From assembly GCF_900142185.1 (NCBI RefSeq), contig NZ_FQZZ01000001.1, positions 620,001 to 684,000 on the forward strand: a DNA stretch of 64,000 bases, in the 5' to 3' direction. Under the pieces are notes generated by a model. That model was not told where the DNA came from and ran no database searches. It was given only the letters and a program-made list of their open reading frames with translations. The position numbers and the translations under genes were made by a program. Source of the DNA: Lutimaribacter pacificus (GTDB lineage: Bacteria; Pseudomonadota; Alphaproteobacteria; Rhodobacterales; Rhodobacteraceae). Below, piece after piece: positions 26,601 to 34,114 of this stretch. Positions within the stretch are counted from its first letter, which is position 1. Every line of letters starts with the position of its first letter.

Positions 26601-29397
26601 GGTTGATGCAACGGTCGCCACAGTCGGCGTGAACGTCGACGCAGGCGCTGGCGACGATACGTTGCTCGGCGGCGCGGGTGACGACACGCTTGCAGGCGGC
26701 GATGGCGCGGACCTGATCGCAGGCGGTGCGGGCGACGATGCGCTCGACGTGGGCGCGAATGACGGTGTGACCGATATGGTCGTCCTGGCTGATGGCGACG
26801 GCGACGATACCGTCAGCGGCTTTGAAGGCCCGACCGACAATGGCGACGGCACCTTTGCCGGCCTCGACCAGCTCGACGTTTCGGACCTGACCGATGTCGA
26901 TGGCAACCCGGTCGACAGCAACGATGTGGTCGTTGGGGACGATGGCAACGGCAATGCCGTGCTGTCCTTCCCGAACGGCGAGAGCATCACGCTTGAGGGC
27001 ATCGATCCGGCGATTGCGGACGATCCGGCCTATCTCGAGGCGCTCGGCATTCCGACGGGCAGCGATGGGACCGTCGATGGCACCGCTGGCAATGACGACA
27101 TGGCCCCCGGCTACACCGATGCAGATGGCGACGTGATCGACGGTGCCGATGGTCTCGACGACATCATCGAGGCGGGCAATGGCAACGACACCGTCAACGC
27201 CGGCCTGGGCGACGATACCGTCGATGGCGGCAGCGGTAACGACGAGCTTTCCGGCAATGCCGGCAACGACATCCTGGCTGGCAACGAAGGCAACGACACG
27301 CTTTCAGGCGGTGACGGCAACGACAGCCTGCTCGGTGGTGATGGCAGCGACGAGCTTTCGGGCGATCTGGGGGCGGACACGCTCGACGGGGGCGCGGGTG
27401 ACGACGACCTGGTGCTTGGCACAGGCGATGTTGCCTATGGCGGCACGGGCGACGATGCCTTCTACCTGTATGACGATCAGGGCACGGGCGGCACAGCAAC
27501 TGTTGTCGGCGGCGAAGGTGGCGAAGATTTCACCGACCCCACCAATGGCGGCGATGGCGACGTGCTGGAGCTTGGCTGGAACGGCGACGACCCTGTCACC
27601 GACGATCTGACCGTCACCTTCACCGGCGACGAGGCCGGCACCGTGACCGGCGGCGCGACGGACGTCATCTTCTCGGAAATCGAGATTGTCGTGACCGGCG
27701 ATGGCGATGACACCATCGATGGCGCGGCCTCGGACACACCGATGGAAGTCTATGCCGGAGGCGGCGATGACAGCGTCACCGGCGGTTCGGATGACGACAT
27801 CCTGGACGGCGGCGACGGCGCTGACACCCTGTTGGGCGGCCTCGGAGACGACACTCTCGATGGCGGCGACGGTAACGACACCATCTATGGCAGCGACGGC
27901 AACGACTCCGTCGATGGCGGTGAAGGTGACGATTATATCAACACCCGCATCTCGCCCGGCCTGGGCGTGCCGGACAGTGGCCTCGACCATCCGACCAACC
28001 CGGCGCTGAGCTACCCGGCCGACACCGACCCGGATAACGACCGCGACTTCGTCGACGGCGGCGCAGGTAATGACACCATCCTGACCGGCGACGACAACGA
28101 CACGATCCGGGGCGGGCTGGGCAACGACTGGATCGACGCCGGTTTTGACACCGATATCGTCGATGGTGGCTCTGGTGACGATACGCTGTTCGGCAACGAG
28201 GGTGCCGATACCATCCATGGCGGCGATGGCCACGACGAGATCTGGGGTGGTCTGGGGCCTTCCAACCCCGATTACGCGGCTTCCGAACTTTTCGAGCTCT
28301 CCGACGACATCGACCCGGACCCCGACAACAACCGCGACCTGCTGCATGGCGGCGACGGCGACGATACGATCCACGGCGGCGACGATGCCGATACGCTCCA
28401 TGGCGATGCGGGCAACGACCTGCTTGACGGCGGGATCGACGACGACCAGCTTTACGGTGGCGATGGCGACGATACGCTGATCGGCGGTGCGGGCAGCGAT
28501 ACGCTGACCGGCGGTGCCGGGGCGGACAGCTTTGTCGTGGATGGGGCGGACCTGATCGCCGATTTCGATGCCGCTACCGGTATCGGCGACGACGATCCTT
28601 CCAACAACGACCTCGTGGACCTGTCGGCCTTCTACAACGACACCACGCTTGCCGCCTGGAACGCGGCCAATCCGGGCCAGCAATATGCCAGTCCGCTGGC
28701 CTGGCTGCGGGCCGATCAGACCGACGGGGTACTGGATGCCGCCGATGGTTTGCTGATCGAGAATGGCGGAGTGGCAGTTGCTGCCGATGCGCTGAATGCC
28801 GAGAACACGATGGTGGTCTGCTTCACTGTGGGCACCCGTATCGCAACGCTGCATGGCGAGGTGGCGATCGAGGCATTGCAGGCTGGCGACTTGGTGCTGA
28901 CGATGGATCACGGCTATCAGCCTGTGCGCTGGATCGGTTCCACGCGTGTCCGCGCGGTCGGCAATCTTGCTCCGATCCTGTTCCGCAAGGGCGCCCTGAA
29001 CAACGTGCGGGACCTGATGGTTTCGCCCCAGCATTGCATGTTCCTGTCGGGAGCCTATGCGGAACTGGCCTTCGGCGAACACGAGGTGCTGGCACCTGCG
29101 AAGCACCTGGTCAACGATCACAGCGTGATCCGGGTCGAAGGCGGCGAGGTGGAGTATTTCCACATCCTCTTCGACACGCACGAAATCGTCTTTGCCGAAG
29201 GGTGCCCGTCAGAGAGTTTCCACCCCGGACAAGCCGGACTCAACGCGCTGGGCGAGGCGGCGCGACAGGAAATCTTCGCTTTGTTCCCGCAACTCGCCGA
29301 TGGCGATTTCGACGGGTTCGGCGACAGCGGCCGCATGGTGCTGAAAGCACATGAGGCGCAGCTCGCCGCGGCGGTCGGTCATCTCGGCCGGATGTGA
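23629..29397 (+). CDS. Large RTX-repeat protein with A-B-A-B modules and C-terminal Hint domain
   Basis: This is a 1922-residue acidic protein without N-terminal signal peptide. Residues 5-187 (A1), 188-380 (B1), 434-607 (A2) and 608-800 (B2) are four related modules sharing TTQGNG, LLATNDYGA and VYQLENGD; A2-B2 repeat A1-B1. I know no family for them. From about 823 to 1634 follow RTX calcium-binding nonapeptides (GGxGxDxU) in several clusters separated by less regular stretches. Residues about 1729-1865 form a Hint domain: CFTVGTRIAT with Cys1731, GDLVLTMDHGYQPVRWIG, SPQHCMFLSG. RTX proteins usually leave by type I secretion with a C-terminal signal; no dedicated secretion genes adjoin. GAGGGG precedes the ATG; frames to 23470 are ignored. 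Confidence 0.9.
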   Translation: MTATTVNVFYIGTRPILDTTQGNGIMEGADALLGHYDIGTDAVYHDLGVQHDPRVVDGLLATNDYGASALNPDGLYDEGFNNTPSGGFSEVDSQQLFYGTVSYRDIDGTIKTMTNVPFNVYQLENGDTFIAPTAEIVSTTSGLTSDTGQFIASVLSGRDLISIDLDSMSDAAIGHDNLMYDFESVEDQVQTFYLGNKTILDATQGNGIMEDAGSLLGSYDATNGAVGDGQFTLHTLYTRHDPVVNDGLLATNDYGAGAAYPDGYYDEGFSNAVSPGQNGSTFSELDSQQLFWGDVYYLDADGNEQVMENVALNVYQLENGDVHAVPTREIVDGYGRFPDANDYTPSILDGLNVSRIELTSMRDNAIGHDNLLYDSESIGDAISQTTVGVNSDGIVTGTEGDDFMGIGYTDADGDEIDGGECSSAGTGAAVSGSTVNVFFVGNMSNLDTTQGNGVMEGASGLLGHYEVGSDLTYHDLTVVQDTRAVDYLLATNDYGASSIHPDGLYLDGFANTVTGGFSQLDSQQIFYGDVTYRDIDGTIKVMEKVPLNLYQLENGDVYMAPSGDLAADPGVLTPSVLSGREILSVDLNSPVNVGQDSLIYSYESVHDQVQTFYLGNHANLDTTQGNLTMEGASSLLGGYDGTTAGLPGAGEFTLHTLQVHQDAKANDALMATNDYGASALHPDGFYQDGFSNTPTAGQAGTNYSQIDSHQFYRGDVYYTDADGNEQVMHDVALHVYQLENGDVFAVPTGEIRSGDGTQSDASALTPSVLAGLNISRIELTMMVADPTPDNLMYDWESIGDGSSTAAISGGGTDGDATDLSCLNDVIEAGAGNDTVQAGVGDDTVDGGTGDDLLYGDLGDDVLVGGEGADTLIGGAGADVLDGGAGDDVIAVGGSDMASGGTGDDRFVLDPTETGINVSLDGGSDATDGHPDDDANGDAGDILDLRTAANDLALTLGADGESGTVNGIDADADTDISFAEIENVVLGAGDDTVDATVATVGVNVDAGAGDDTLLGGAGDDTLAGGDGADLIAGGAGDDALDVGANDGVTDMVVLADGDGDDTVSGFEGPTDNGDGTFAGLDQLDVSDLTDVDGNPVDSNDVVVGDDGNGNAVLSFPNGESITLEGIDPAIADDPAYLEALGIPTGSDGTVDGTAGNDDMAPGYTDADGDVIDGADGLDDIIEAGNGNDTVNAGLGDDTVDGGSGNDELSGNAGNDILAGNEGNDTLSGGDGNDSLLGGDGSDELSGDLGADTLDGGAGDDDLVLGTGDVAYGGTGDDAFYLYDDQGTGGTATVVGGEGGEDFTDPTNGGDGDVLELGWNGDDPVTDDLTVTFTGDEAGTVTGGATDVIFSEIEIVVTGDGDDTIDGAASDTPMEVYAGGGDDSVTGGSDDDILDGGDGADTLLGGLGDDTLDGGDGNDTIYGSDGNDSVDGGEGDDYINTRISPGLGVPDSGLDHPTNPALSYPADTDPDNDRDFVDGGAGNDTILTGDDNDTIRGGLGNDWIDAGFDTDIVDGGSGDDTLFGNEGADTIHGGDGHDEIWGGLGPSNPDYAASELFELSDDIDPDPDNNRDLLHGGDGDDTIHGGDDADTLHGDAGNDLLDGGIDDDQLYGGDGDDTLIGGAGSDTLTGGAGADSFVVDGADLIADFDAATGIGDDDPSNNDLVDLSAFYNDTTLAAWNAANPGQQYASPLAWLRADQTDGVLDAADGLLIENGGVAVAADALNAENTMVVCFTVGTRIATLHGEVAIEALQAGDLVLTMDHGYQPVRWIGSTRVRAVGNLAPILFRKGALNNVRDLMVSPQHCMFLSGAYAELAFGEHEVLAPAKHLVNDHSVIRVEGGEVEYFHILFDTHEIVFAEGCPSESFHPGQAGLNALGEAARQEIFALFPQLADGDFDGFGDSGRMVLKAHEAQLAAAVGHLGRM
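23641..24768 (+). repeat. First A-B module pair of the RTX/Hint gene
   Basis: Module A1 spans 23641-24189 and module B1 24190-24768. B1 is exactly 193 codons, as is B2. A modules begin TVNVFYIG or TVNVFFVG, B modules QVQTFYLGN; A and B also resemble each other, so the set probably arose by two rounds of duplication. Confidence 0.85.
24928..26028 (+). repeat. Second A-B module pair of the RTX/Hint gene
   Basis: Module A2 spans 24928-25449 and B2 25450-26028. Between the two pairs (24769-24927) is a fragment encoding GYTDADGDEIDGGE, which recurs as GYTDADGDVIDGAD in the RTX part, showing that the duplicated unit once included the beginning of an RTX segment. Confidence 0.82.
26095..28530 (+). 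repeat. RTX nonapeptide-coding repeat tract
   Basis: This stretch encodes GGxGxDxU-type calcium-binding repeats in about five clusters (near 26095-26300, 27140-27420, 27740-27960, 28040-28260 and 28340-28530) with less regular, still acidic stretches in between. Repeats fold into calcium-stabilised beta-rolls outside the cell. Confidence 0.88.
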
Positions 29398-29412
29398 TCC
29401 GTAGCGAGTAAG

Positions 29413-29445
29413 GGCCGCCCGTCCCGAGGCGGGCGGCCGATTTTG
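29413..29445 (+). terminator. Intrinsic terminator after the RTX/Hint gene
   Basis: A perfect nine-base-pair stem (GGCCGCCCG at 29413-29421 with CGGGCGGCC at 29430-29438) and an eight-base loop is followed by GATTTT. It starts 15 bases after the RTX/Hint stop and ends 11 bases before the next start, so it may limit rather than abolish read-through. Confidence 0.75.
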
Positions 29446-29456
29446 GGAAAAGCAGA

Positions 29457-29906
29457 ATGCTTGTGGAAGATTCCAGAATTCGTATCAACGCCGATGGCGA
29501 AGAGAGGCTGGTGCAGGAGCTTTCCATTGCCGATCGCATCGTCAATCCGATCACCGGCGGCTATGACGAAATCAGCGACATACTTCAGCGCGTGGTTTCC
29601 CGAACGGATCCGCGCCGGGTCCGGCTTGAGCCGGTGCTGATCGAGAAAGGCCAGCTGTTTTCGGGACGTCCGCGGCAGGATCTGGCGCTGTCGCCCGAGC
29701 AGGTGGTGCTGATGACAGACCTGAAACGGACCAGGGGCAGGCCCGCCGTCCTGTCCTGCTATCCGGCAAAGGATATCTCACATAATCGACTGATGCCGGG
29801 GCGCGATATCACCTATTTCGCAATTTTCTTCGATATTCGCAGGTTTATCGAAGTCAGCGGTGTGCACATCCGCGCCTATACGCTGGAGGATCTCTGCGAT
29901 GCCTGA
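29457..29906 (+). CDS. Stand-alone Hint-like protein lacking the catalytic Cys
   Basis: This is a 149-residue protein that aligns by eye with the Hint domain of the preceding giant protein: RLVQELSIADRIVNPITGGY matches its IEALQAGDLVLTMDHGYQ, PVLIEKGQLF...DLALSPEQVVLM matches PILFRKGALN...DLMVSPQHCMFL, and DITYFAIFFDIRRFIEV matches EVEYFHILFDTHEIVFA. The Cys that starts active Hint domains is missing (SRIRIN where CFTVGTRIAT is expected), as is the His of SPQHC (Glu instead). It is thus probably inactive in cleavage and may serve as a partner or inhibitor of the Hint domain upstream. There is no signal peptide. Confidence 0.72.
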   Translation: MLVEDSRIRINADGEERLVQELSIADRIVNPITGGYDEISDILQRVVSRTDPRRVRLEPVLIEKGQLFSGRPRQDLALSPEQVVLMTDLKRTRGRPAVLSCYPAKDISHNRLMPGRDITYFAIFFDIRRFIEVSGVHIRAYTLEDLCDA

Positions 29907-30099
29907 CCCGGAAAACACGGTGCGAGCGATGGTGCGGCTTCCCGATGAAGCTCGCGGTCGGCATCGGGTGTGTCCTTTACCGCGTCCGAACGAGGATGCC
30001 GGCCTGTGCCTGTGCCTGTGTCATGCGGCGCGGGGCATGGCGGGGACGAAACGCCGCCGTCCAAGGCTGGCTCGGAACAGCAGGGGAGCGGTCAAATGA
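29899..30099 (+). CDS. Possible 66-residue protein, translationally nested
   Basis: This short frame begins inside the last codons of the Hint-like gene and ends in an ATGA overlap with the start of the next membrane-protein gene, the arrangement of coupled genes. The sequence itself is unremarkable: basic, with a Cys-rich LCLCLCHAARGMAG segment, and not recognised. It may be chance; the overlaps at both ends are the only support. Confidence 0.35.
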   Translation: MPDPENTVRAMVRLPDEARGRHRVCPLPRPNEDAGLCLCLCHAARGMAGTKRRRPRLARNSRGAVK

Positions 30100-30539
30100 G
30101 CAGGAGAAATGATGTTTCAGAAGCGCCTGCGCGGGTCATGCCTCGCCGCGTGGTGCCACGTGAAAAGGCACCCATCGCGCCGGTGGCACAGCGGAAACTG
30201 CATGTCGTTCAGGGCGGGCCGGTATCTGCGGGACCGGTGGTCGATGACCCGGCTCCCGGCAGCAATCGAAAAGCCATCCATGCTTTCCCCGAACTGGCCC
30301 CGCTGGAAGCGGAGTCGGAAACCCTGTCCGACGGGGCTCCGCTGGCCGCCTACCTTCTGACCGCAGTGATCTGCGGAACCGTGGGCGGTGTGACCGGGTT
30401 GATCCTGTTCGGGACGATATGGGAGGTGGCGCTTGCCTATCTCGCGGCAGGCTCAGCAGGTCTTGTGACCCTTGCGCTGTTCTTGCTTTGCCGCCGGCGG
30501 AGCAATGCGCCCGAAGCGGGCCGCAACCGGTTGTTCTAA
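30096..30539 (+). CDS. Small membrane protein of unknown function
   Basis: This is a 147-residue protein with a basic, Pro-rich N-terminal cytoplasmic part (1-95) and two membrane helices (about 97-117 and 121-140; AAYLLTAVICGTVGGVTGLI and LAYLAAGSAGLVTLALFLLC) closed by a basic tail RRRSN. GGGGAG lies ahead of the ATG at 30096. It is the last gene before tRNA-Cys and shares strand and spacing with the Hint-like gene, so it may belong to that locus. Family not recognised. Confidence 0.62.
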   Translation: MSRRNDVSEAPARVMPRRVVPREKAPIAPVAQRKLHVVQGGPVSAGPVVDDPAPGSNRKAIHAFPELAPLEAESETLSDGAPLAAYLLTAVICGTVGGVTGLILFGTIWEVALAYLAAGSAGLVTLALFLLCRRRSNAPEAGRNRLF

Positions 30540-30769
30540 CAGTATACTCAAGGGGCGGGACAGGATCAGGCCCGCCCATCGGATCCGCGCCGGGTTTCCG
30601 TATTCGTGGTCGCGGTGCCCAAGGGGTGCCCGGAGGGTCCGTGAAGCGCGGATTCGTGCTGCCGGGCGAGGCCCGGCAAAGCGGCCGGATCAGAACGGAA
30701 ACGAAACAAGACTGTGCGGCAGCCTCTTTATCAGCCTCGCTATGACCCGTCTAAGTTATTGAAAACAAA

Positions 30770-30843
30770 TGGAGGCGAGTACCGGAATCGAACCGGTGTA
30801 CACGGATTTGCAATCCGCTGCGTCACCACTCCGCCAACTCGCC
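30770..30843 (-). tRNA. tRNA-Cys (GCA)
   Basis: On the minus strand the sequence folds as a cloverleaf: acceptor stem GGCGAGT with ACTCGCC (30837-30843 with 30774-30780), anticodon stem CGGAT/ATCCG around loop TTGCAAA with anticodon GCA, and T-arm ACCGG-TTCGATT-CCGGT. A discriminator T is followed by an encoded CCA (30770-30772). The anticodon reads Cys codons. Confidence 0.95.
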
Positions 30844-30998
30844 TTACCGTGTGGTGATCGGTGAGGTATCGGATTGTCCGCAGCCATGCAAGAGGGTTTG
30901 GCGGGCCGTCGCGGCCAAATGCCCCGTGCATTCCCGTTGCCGCCACCGCGCGGATGTGACAAAACGATCCCCGAAGCTGAACGAACGGGTTTAGTCAC

Positions 30999-31652
30999 AT
31001 GACCGATTTCGCCACCCGTCGCACCATCATGGTCGACACCCAGATCCGCCCCAACGATGTCACCAAGTTTCCCGTGATCGACGCCATGCTGGCCGTCCCG
31101 CGCGAGGATTTCGTGCCCGCCGACAGGCGCGAGACCGCCTATATCGGCGAGAATGTCGATCTCGGCCATGGCCGCGTGGTGCTCGAGCCGCGGACGCTGG
31201 CCAAGATGCTGGACGTGCTCGACATCCAGTCCGACGAGCTGGTGCTCGATATCGGGGCTGGGTTCGGCTATTCCTCGGCGGTGATCTCGCGGCTCGCCGA
31301 AGCGGTCGTCGCGGTCGAGCAGGACGAGGCCCTGGCCGCCGAGGCGCAGACCGCGCTGTCCGAGGCCGAGGCCGACAACGTGATCGTGCACCGGGGGCCG
31401 CTTGCCAACGGCGCCGCGCAGCATGGCCCTTACGACGTGATCGTGCTGCAGGGCGCGGTGGCGCATCTGCCGCGGGCGATCACCGACCAGCTCAAGGATG
31501 GCGGCCGGATCGCGTGCCTGTTCGACGAGGGGCCGCTGGGCGTCGTGCGCATCGGCTACAAGGTGGACGGCGTGGTGACGTGGCGCCACGCGTTCAACGC
31601 GAGCGCGCCGGTGCTGCCGGGATTCGAACGCCACGCGGCCTTTGCGCTGTAA
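30999..31652 (+). CDS. Protein-L-isoaspartate O-methyltransferase family
   Basis: This is a 217-residue SAM-dependent methyltransferase of the Pcm family, which repairs isoaspartyl residues. The SAM-binding motif I is [16 protein letters not shown], preceded by [13 protein letters not shown], and the post-motif [11 protein letters not shown] binds the cofactor ribose. The substrate-side motif usually reading GSGYQTA..LA is altered, as in the shorter alphaproteobacterial pcm-like genes that stand directly ahead of tolC, the situation here. Cytoplasmic; isoaspartate activity is likely but not certain for this subgroup. Confidence 0.85.
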   Translation: MTDFATRRTIMVDTQIRPNDVTKFPVIDAMLAVPREDFVPADRRETAYIGENVDLGHGRVVLEPRTLAKMLDVLDIQSDELVLDIGAGFGYSSAVISRLAEAVVAVEQDEALAAEAQTALSEAEADNVIVHRGPLANGAAQHGPYDVIVLQGAVAHLPRAITDQLKDGGRIACLFDEGPLGVVRIGYKVDGVVTWRHAFNASAPVLPGFERHAAFAL

Positions 31653-31682
31653 CGGTGCCATAACGACAGGGAACAGCAGGAC

Positions 31683-33101
31683 ATGAGCATGATGGGCCGG
31701 ATCAGGACGGGAACGATCGCCGGGGTCGCGGGGCTTTGCCTTGCGATTGCCGCACCGGTGGCGGCACGGGCGGAATCGCTGGCCGATGCCATGGCGGATG
31801 CCTATCGCAACAGCGGGCTTCTGGAGCAGAACCGCGCCGTGCTGCGCGCCGCGGACGAGGACGTGGCGATCGCCGTGTCCAGCCTGCGGCCGGTGGTGCG
31901 CTGGGTGGGCGACGTGACGCGCCGCTTCGGCGAAAGCGGCACCGGCGGGCTGCCGGCCCGCAGCATCGGAGAGAGCACCGCAAGCCTGGGGCTCAGCGCC
32001 GACCTGCTGCTCTGGGACGGCGGGCGCACCCGGATGGATCTCGACATCGCCAAGGAAAGCGTGCTGGCGGTGCGCCAGGCGCTGATCGGCGTGGAACAGA
32101 ACGTGCTGCTGGCCGCGGTTCAGGCCTTCATGGACGTGCGCAGCAGCTACGAGATCGTCACGCTGCGCCGCAACAACATCCGCGTCATCACCGAGGAACT
32201 GCGCGCCGCGCGCGACCGGTTCGAGGTGGGCGAGGTGACGCGCACCGACGTGGCGCTGGCGCAGGCGCGTCTGGCGCAGGCCCGCAGCAACCTGGCCCAG
32301 GCCGAGGGCGACCTGGCCATCGCCATCGAATCCTTCCGTGCCGCCGTGGGCCGGGCGCCGGGCAACCTGACCCCGCCGCCGGTGATGCGGATGCCCGCCG
32401 GCAGCGTCGATGCCGCCAAATCCGTGGCGCTGCGCAACCATCCCGATCTGCGCCGGCTGCAATTCGAGGTCACCGCGACCGAGCTGGGCGTGCGCAAGGC
32501 GCGCGCGGCCACCAATCCGCAGGTGACGCTGCGCGGCCAGATCGGCGTGACCGAAACCTTCGATTCGCCCGATTTCTCGGAGACCGGCTCGATCGGGATC
32601 GAGGCGGGCGGCGTCATCTACCAGGGCGGCCAGCTTCGCGCGCTGACGCGCAAGGCGATGGCCCAGCGTGACGCCAAGCGGGCCGAGCTGCTGGCCACCC
32701 AGCGCGTCGTCGCACAGAATGTCGGCACCGCCTTTGCCCGCGTGCAGGTGGCGCAGGCCGCGCTGGGCGCGGTGGACGAGCAGATCCGCGCCGCGCGCGT
32801 GGCCTTTCGCGGCGTCCGCGAAGAGGCGGCGCTGGGTGCGCGCACCACGCTGGACGTGCTGAACGCCGAACAGGAACTGCTGGACGCGCAGGCCAACCGC
32901 ATCACGGCGGCGTCGAGCGAATACACCGCCTATTACGGGCTGTTGTCGGCGATGGGGCAGCTGACCGTCTCGGATCTCAGGCTGAACGTGCCGCAATACG
33001 ATCCCACGGCCTATTACAACATGGTCAAGGACGCCCCGAGCGCGATCAGCGAACAGGGCCGCCAGCTGGACCGGGTGCTGCAGAGGCTGGGGAAACAGTA
33101 A
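31683..33101 (+). CDS. tolC: TolC-family outer-membrane efflux channel
   Basis: This is a 472-residue protein with a signal peptide (LCLAIAAPVAARA then ESLADAM) and two repeats of the outer-membrane efflux protein domain made of long coiled helices (for example ERFEVGEVTRTDVALAQARL-like at about 178-197 and VRKARAATNPQVTLRG). TolC channels serve both type I secretion and RND/ABC efflux. It follows the pcm-like gene by 30 bases. It could provide the outer channel for the RTX protein encoded 2.3 kb upstream, but the pcm-tolC pair is a general alphaproteobacterial arrangement and not specific to that gene. Confidence 0.92.
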   Translation: MSMMGRIRTGTIAGVAGLCLAIAAPVAARAESLADAMADAYRNSGLLEQNRAVLRAADEDVAIAVSSLRPVVRWVGDVTRRFGESGTGGLPARSIGESTASLGLSADLLLWDGGRTRMDLDIAKESVLAVRQALIGVEQNVLLAAVQAFMDVRSSYEIVTLRRNNIRVITEELRAARDRFEVGEVTRTDVALAQARLAQARSNLAQAEGDLAIAIESFRAAVGRAPGNLTPPPVMRMPAGSVDAAKSVALRNHPDLRRLQFEVTATELGVRKARAATNPQVTLRGQIGVTETFDSPDFSETGSIGIEAGGVIYQGGQLRALTRKAMAQRDAKRAELLATQRVVAQNVGTAFARVQVAQAALGAVDEQIRAARVAFRGVREEAALGARTTLDVLNAEQELLDAQANRITAASSEYTAYYGLLSAMGQLTVSDLRLNVPQYDPTAYYNMVKDAPSAISEQGRQLDRVLQRLGKQ

Positions 33102-33175
33102 ATTTCGTCGCATCTGTTGTGCGATAGCTGAGCCGGGGGTAAACTCGCGGCCAGAGCAGGAATGGTGGCGCAGGC

Positions 33176-34111
33176 ATGTCCGATCCCTTGAAGAGTGCAG
33201 ATATCGAGGATGTCCTGTCCTCAATCCGGCGGCTGGTGTCCGAGGATTCGCGCGCAAGGCCCGAAACTCCGCCCAGGCCGCAGGGGGACCGGCTGGTGCT
33301 GACGCCGGCGCTGCGCGTGCCCGAATCCCGCCCGGATATCGCGCCGGGCGACGAGGTGTCCGACGACCTGCCCGAGGCGGAAACCGGCGAGCCCGATCCC
33401 GGCGATGGCGAAACTCCGCCGTCCGGCGACCTGCCCGAGCATGAGCCGCAACTGGCCGACGATATCGCCGAACCGGACGATGACGTGACGGATGCCGTGG
33501 ACGCACCGCAAGAGGCCGAATGCGGCGTTCGTGAGCCGGAGGACGAAGACCTGGCCGAGGCGCCCGACGAGGCGCAGGTTCAGGCCGCGCAGGCGGCGAT
33601 CGATTCGATGGTCGAACAGGCGGTCCGCGATGCCACCGCCGAGGCCCTGGCAGATCACGATCAGGATACGCCGGAGGAACCGGCGATGGCCTGGGAAGAT
33701 CACGACGCGGAAAAACCGGACCCCGAGGATACCGCACAGACGGACGAAAGTGCGGAAGATACCGCGCCCGAAGCGACCGATCCGGCCGAGGCCCCGTCCG
33801 ACGACACGCAGGATGCTGCCGGGCCGCAGGGCTGGGGCGGCACGCTTTACGAGGCCGCGGCGCGCTCCGGGGCGGAAACCGAAGAACCGGCCGCCGCCGC
33901 GTTCAAGTCGCAACGGCACGACCCGGCCCCGGATTTCGATTTCCTGGCCAGTGACGATGCCGTTCTGGACGAAGAAGCGCTGCGCGAACTGGTGGCCGAT
34001 ATCGTCCGGCAGGAATTGCAGGGCGCGCTGGGCGAACGCATCACCCGCAACGTGCGCAAGCTGGTCCGGCGCGAGATTCACCGCGCCCTTTCGGCGCAGG
34101 ATTTCGACTGA
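33176..34111 (+). CDS. DUF2497 (PopZ-like) acidic protein
   Basis: This is a 311-residue protein with the layout of PopZ, the polar organising scaffold: a short N-terminal helix (DIEDVLSSIRRLVSED, about 9-24), a long low-complexity acidic and Pro-rich middle (25-245), and a C-terminal helical DUF2497 domain (EEALRELVADIVRQEL and ITRNVRKLVRREI, about 260-306). In Caulobacter the C-terminal part oligomerises and the N-terminal helix binds clients such as ParB. A polar scaffold role is inferred; Rhodobacterales homologues are longer in the middle than Caulobacter PopZ. Confidence 0.78.
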   Translation: MSDPLKSADIEDVLSSIRRLVSEDSRARPETPPRPQGDRLVLTPALRVPESRPDIAPGDEVSDDLPEAETGEPDPGDGETPPSGDLPEHEPQLADDIAEPDDDVTDAVDAPQEAECGVREPEDEDLAEAPDEAQVQAAQAAIDSMVEQAVRDATAEALADHDQDTPEEPAMAWEDHDAEKPDPEDTAQTDESAEDTAPEATDPAEAPSDDTQDAAGPQGWGGTLYEAAARSGAETEEPAAAAFKSQRHDPAPDFDFLASDDAVLDEEALRELVADIVRQELQGALGERITRNVRKLVRREIHRALSAQDFD

Positions 34112-34114
34112 CCG

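Noticed and set aside
26095-28530. Regular short repeats that could suggest a CRISPR array
   Set aside because: The repeats are in frame and encode RTX nonapeptides without unique spacers; no cas genes are present.
30553-30577. Terminator hairpin GGGCGGG/CCCGCCC after the small membrane protein gene
   Set aside because: A seven-base-pair stem exists but there is an 11-base loop and no T-run; too weak to list as a feature.
23470-30843. Possible genomic island inserted at tRNA-Cys
   Set aside because: The RTX/Hint locus abuts the tRNA 3' end, but no integrase and no repeat of the tRNA end was found in the window.
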